In this document: positions 61,929-64,000 of the stretch, piece by piece
Layout: each line of letters starts with the position of its first letter
Position numbering within the stretch: position 1 is the first letter of the stretch
Assembly (NCBI RefSeq): GCF_013085545.1
Contig: NZ_CP039543.1
Span: 2,883,322 to 2,947,321, forward strand
Length of the DNA stretch: 64,000 nt
Direction of reading: 5' to 3'
Source of the DNA: Oceanidesulfovibrio marinus
Lineage (GTDB): Bacteria > Desulfobacterota > Desulfovibrionia > Desulfovibrionales > Desulfovibrionaceae
The notes under the pieces: model-generated
The model's database searches: none
Told to the model about the DNA's origin: nothing
The model's input: only the letters and a program-made list of their open reading frames with translations
Program-made: the position numbers and the translations under genes

Positions 61929-63089
61929 ATGCGCGCATTGCTCGCTCTGGAAGACGGCCTCATTCTCGAAGGCCGCTCCTTTACCGGCCCCGGCGAAACC
62001 TCCGGCGAGGTCATTTTCAACACCGGCATGACCGGCTACCAGGAGGTGCTCACCGACCCCTCCTACGCCGGCCAGATGGTCGCCATGACCTACCCGCTGA
62101 TGGGTAACTACGGCGTGAACCAGGAGGACGTGGAGTCCCACCGCATCTTTGTGGAAGGCTTCATCGTCAAGGAGTGCTGCAAGACACCCTCCAACTGGCG
62201 CGCCATCGCCTCTCTGCCGGACTATCTGGCCGAGCAGGGCGTGATGGGTATCGAGGGTATCGACACCCGCGCCCTGACCCGCCACCTTCGCCTGCAGGGG
62301 GCCAAGCGCGGCATCATTTCCACGGAGGTCGGCGATCCGCAGGCCCTGGTGGAGCGCGCCAAGTCCCTGCCCTCCATGGAAGGCCAAAACCTGGCCGAGG
62401 TTGTCTCGCCCTCCGGCCCGTACACCTGGGACGGCACCCGGCCCCAGCCCGCCACCCTGGCCGCGGACGGCTCCTACGCCTGGCCCGGCCTGGCCCACGG
62501 TGAACGCGGCATCCGCGTGCTGGTCTACGACTTCGGCATCAAGTGGAACATCCTGCGCCTGCTCCAGGAGCAGGGCATGGACCTGCTCGTCGTCCCGGCC
62601 GGCTTCACCGCATCCCAGGTGCGCAGCGTCCGGCCCGACGCCGTGTTCCTCTCCAACGGCCCCGGCGACCCGGCCGCGCTCACCGGCTGCATTGAGCAGC
62701 TCACGGCCCTGACGCAGGAGTATCCCATGGCCGGCATCTGCCTGGGCCACCAGCTCCTGGGCCACGCCCTGGGCGGCTCCACCTTCAAGCTCAAGTTCGG
62801 CCACCACGGCATGAACCACCCTGTGAAGGACCTGGCCAGCGGGCACATCGAGGTCTCGTCCCAGAACCACGGCTTCTGCGTGGACATAGACACCCTGGCC
62901 GACGTGACCCTGACGCACATGAACCTGAACGACAACACCCTGGAAGGCTTTGCGCACAACAAGCTGCCTGTCATCGCCATCCAGTACCACCCGGAGGCCA
63001 GTCCCGGCCCGCACGATAGCCGCAACTTCTTCCGCCGGTTCCGCAACCTGGCCGTGACAACCTCCGGCATTGCCGCACCGGCCGAATGA
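61929..63089 (+). CDS. carA: Carbamoyl-phosphate synthase small (glutaminase) subunit
   Basis: 386 residues from the ATG at 61929 (TAAGGA ribosome site). The N-terminal CarA domain starts [18 protein letters not shown]. The class I amidotransferase domain has Cys in [16 protein letters not shown] near 275 and the His/Glu pair in [11 protein letters not shown] near 360. It releases ammonia from glutamine for arginine and pyrimidine synthesis. The large subunit gene is not in the window; a TPR gene follows directly. Confidence 0.96.
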   Translation: MRALLALEDGLILEGRSFTGPGETSGEVIFNTGMTGYQEVLTDPSYAGQMVAMTYPLMGNYGVNQEDVESHRIFVEGFIVKECCKTPSNWRAIASLPDYLAEQGVMGIEGIDTRALTRHLRLQGAKRGIISTEVGDPQALVERAKSLPSMEGQNLAEVVSPSGPYTWDGTRPQPATLAADGSYAWPGLAHGERGIRVLVYDFGIKWNILRLLQEQGMDLLVVPAGFTASQVRSVRPDAVFLSNGPGDPAALTGCIEQLTALTQEYPMAGICLGHQLLGHALGGSTFKLKFGHHGMNHPVKDLASGHIEVSSQNHGFCVDIDTLADVTLTHMNLNDNTLEGFAHNKLPVIAIQYHPEASPGPHDSRNFFRRFRNLAVTTSGIAAPAE

Positions 63090-63142
63090 TTTGCGCATGA
63101 CGCGCGCCTGGTGACACCTTTCTCCCCCACGAGGACGCCAGC

Positions 63143-63946
63143 ATGTCTACCGAGCTGACACAAGCACGACAGAAAATCTCTCAGGTAAGCACGTTCCTCA
63201 AGCAGGCGAAGTACATACCTGCGGTGGAATCGCTGCACCAGGCGGTGCGCATCGTCATATCCCAGCCACTCATGCGGCAGGAGAAGGAGGAGTTCGCCGA
63301 GCTGCTGCAGAAGGCGGCCTACACCCTCGACTCCCACAAAGGCTTCCGGCAGGTCATCCCCCTCAAGGTGGAGTACACCCCCGGCCAGGAACGGGAGCTG
63401 CTCGGCGTGCTCGGCGCCTGCCTGTCCGAGCTGCGCAGTTCGGCCCTGAGCGAGGCCAAGGACCAGCTCGCCGCGCTGGAAAGACGCCGGGACGATGAGC
63501 TGGAGCGCGGCCAGCAGCTCATCGACGCCGCGGAGTACGATCAGGCCCGCGGCGTTTTTGACGAACTTCTGGGCATGATTCCGGACGATCCGGACCTGAA
63601 GGGCGACATCGGCGACCGTTTTCTGCGCGCCGGCCGCTACGAAGAGGCGTTCCACTACCTCTCCCAGGCCCTGGAGCAGTCCCCGGAGTCCATCCACTTC
63701 TACAACCGCATCGGCATAGCCCTGCGCAAGCTGGGCCGCTACGAAACAGCGGAGCGCTACTACCTCAAGGCGCTGGAGTACTCCAAGGACGACCCCAATC
63801 TCTACTTCAACGTGGGCCGGCTCTACGTGGACTGGAAGAAGTGGGACGACGTGGCGCTGATGGCGCAGAAGGCGCTCAAGCACAATCCGGACTTCAAGGA
63901 AGCGGGCAAGATGCTCGCCTTCGCCAACAAGCAGAAGGCCAAGTAG
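63143..63946 (+). CDS. Tetratricopeptide-repeat protein
   Basis: 267 residues, no signal peptide or membrane helix. The C-terminal half (about 130-255) has at least three TPR units of the type GDRFLRAGRYEEAFHYLSQALEQSP (in parts), then YNRIGIALRKLGRYETAERYY and YFNVGRLYVDWKKWDDVALM. The N-terminal 125 residues are helical and without a recognised domain. Probably a cytoplasmic scaffold. It lies 53 bases after carA and may be co-transcribed with it. Confidence 0.85.
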   Translation: MSTELTQARQKISQVSTFLKQAKYIPAVESLHQAVRIVISQPLMRQEKEEFAELLQKAAYTLDSHKGFRQVIPLKVEYTPGQERELLGVLGACLSELRSSALSEAKDQLAALERRRDDELERGQQLIDAAEYDQARGVFDELLGMIPDDPDLKGDIGDRFLRAGRYEEAFHYLSQALEQSPESIHFYNRIGIALRKLGRYETAERYYLKALEYSKDDPNLYFNVGRLYVDWKKWDDVALMAQKALKHNPDFKEAGKMLAFANKQKAK

Positions 63947-63965
63947 GCCCGGCAGGAACGGGCTC

Positions 63966-64000
63966 ATGCGCCTGGCAGAGACCGACGTCCTCGTGCTTGG
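63966..64000 (+). CDS. Start of a gene running off the window
   Basis: An ATG at 63966, 19 bases after the TPR stop and preceded by AGGAA, opens MRLAETDVLVL at the window edge. TDVLVLG often begins FAD-binding Rossmann proteins such as L-aspartate oxidase or fumarate reductase, but 11 codons cannot decide this. Confidence 0.4.
   Translation, partial: MRLAETDVLVL

Noticed and set aside
1-64000. CRISPR arrays and insertion sequences
   Set aside because: No regularly spaced repeats and no transposase-like gene were seen anywhere in the window.

Overview
This 64 kb window is high-GC chromosomal DNA. Its gene content points to an anaerobic, sulfate-reducing Desulfovibrio-type bacterium (Desulfobacterota). 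The evidence is an octaheme c-type cytochrome module, a B12-controlled class III ribonucleotide reductase, many sigma-54 activators, TRAP transporters, and adenosylcobalamin-dependent ethanolamine ammonia-lyase. The taxonomic assignment is an inference; there is no rRNA gene in the window.

Left part (0-16 kb): nitrogen-compound catabolism. A minus-strand dctPQM-eutBC operon (TRAP transporter plus ethanolamine ammonia-lyase) lies divergent to a PAS/AAA+ sigma-54 activator. The activator is followed on the plus strand by gabT, a livJHMGF-type ABC importer and gabD, a GABA-to-succinate route. Good sigma-54 promoter matches precede both dctP and gabT. 16-27 kb: a LysE exporter; a TonB receptor / YfiR / CHASE8 histidine kinase set; TrmO; an alpha/beta hydrolase; and a ModABC-like importer whose binding protein lacks the usual oxyanion-binding serines.

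25.8-31.4 kb: a second sigma-54 activator is divergent from a membrane electron-transfer operon (four-cluster ferredoxin, small membrane protein, 45-residue micro-ORF, octaheme cytochrome, cytochrome b). It has a near-consensus sigma-54 promoter and repeated GACACCTG sites upstream. 31.5-38.3 kb: a choloylglycine-hydrolase-family protein, a DUF362 ferredoxin, and nrdDG under a cobalamin riboswitch.

38.6-46.4 kb is the most interesting stretch. A tRNA-Phe 3'-end fragment and an intact tRNA-Phe, in the same orientation, flank an operon of class II aldolase, PfkB kinase, TRAP transporter and GldA-like dehydrogenase, with a divergent DeoR/GlpR-type regulator. The kinase has, at identical residue numbers, the Lys27, Asn109 and Arg138 reported to bind the sulfonate in E. 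coli sulfofructose kinase YihV. I propose a tRNA-bounded island for a sulfo-sugar (sulfoglycolysis-like) pathway that uses a class II aldolase, a TRAP importer and a polyol-dehydrogenase-type reductase in place of the E. coli proteins.

Right part (46.6-64 kb): mostly housekeeping genes. These are comM/yifB, two tandem lepB genes, lepA, two paralogous exported helical proteins of unknown function, a LytTR regulator with a degenerate receiver, acs, HDOD and cheD genes, malQ, an HD-domain gene overlapping ddl, carA, a TPR protein, and the first codons of a gene that runs off the window.
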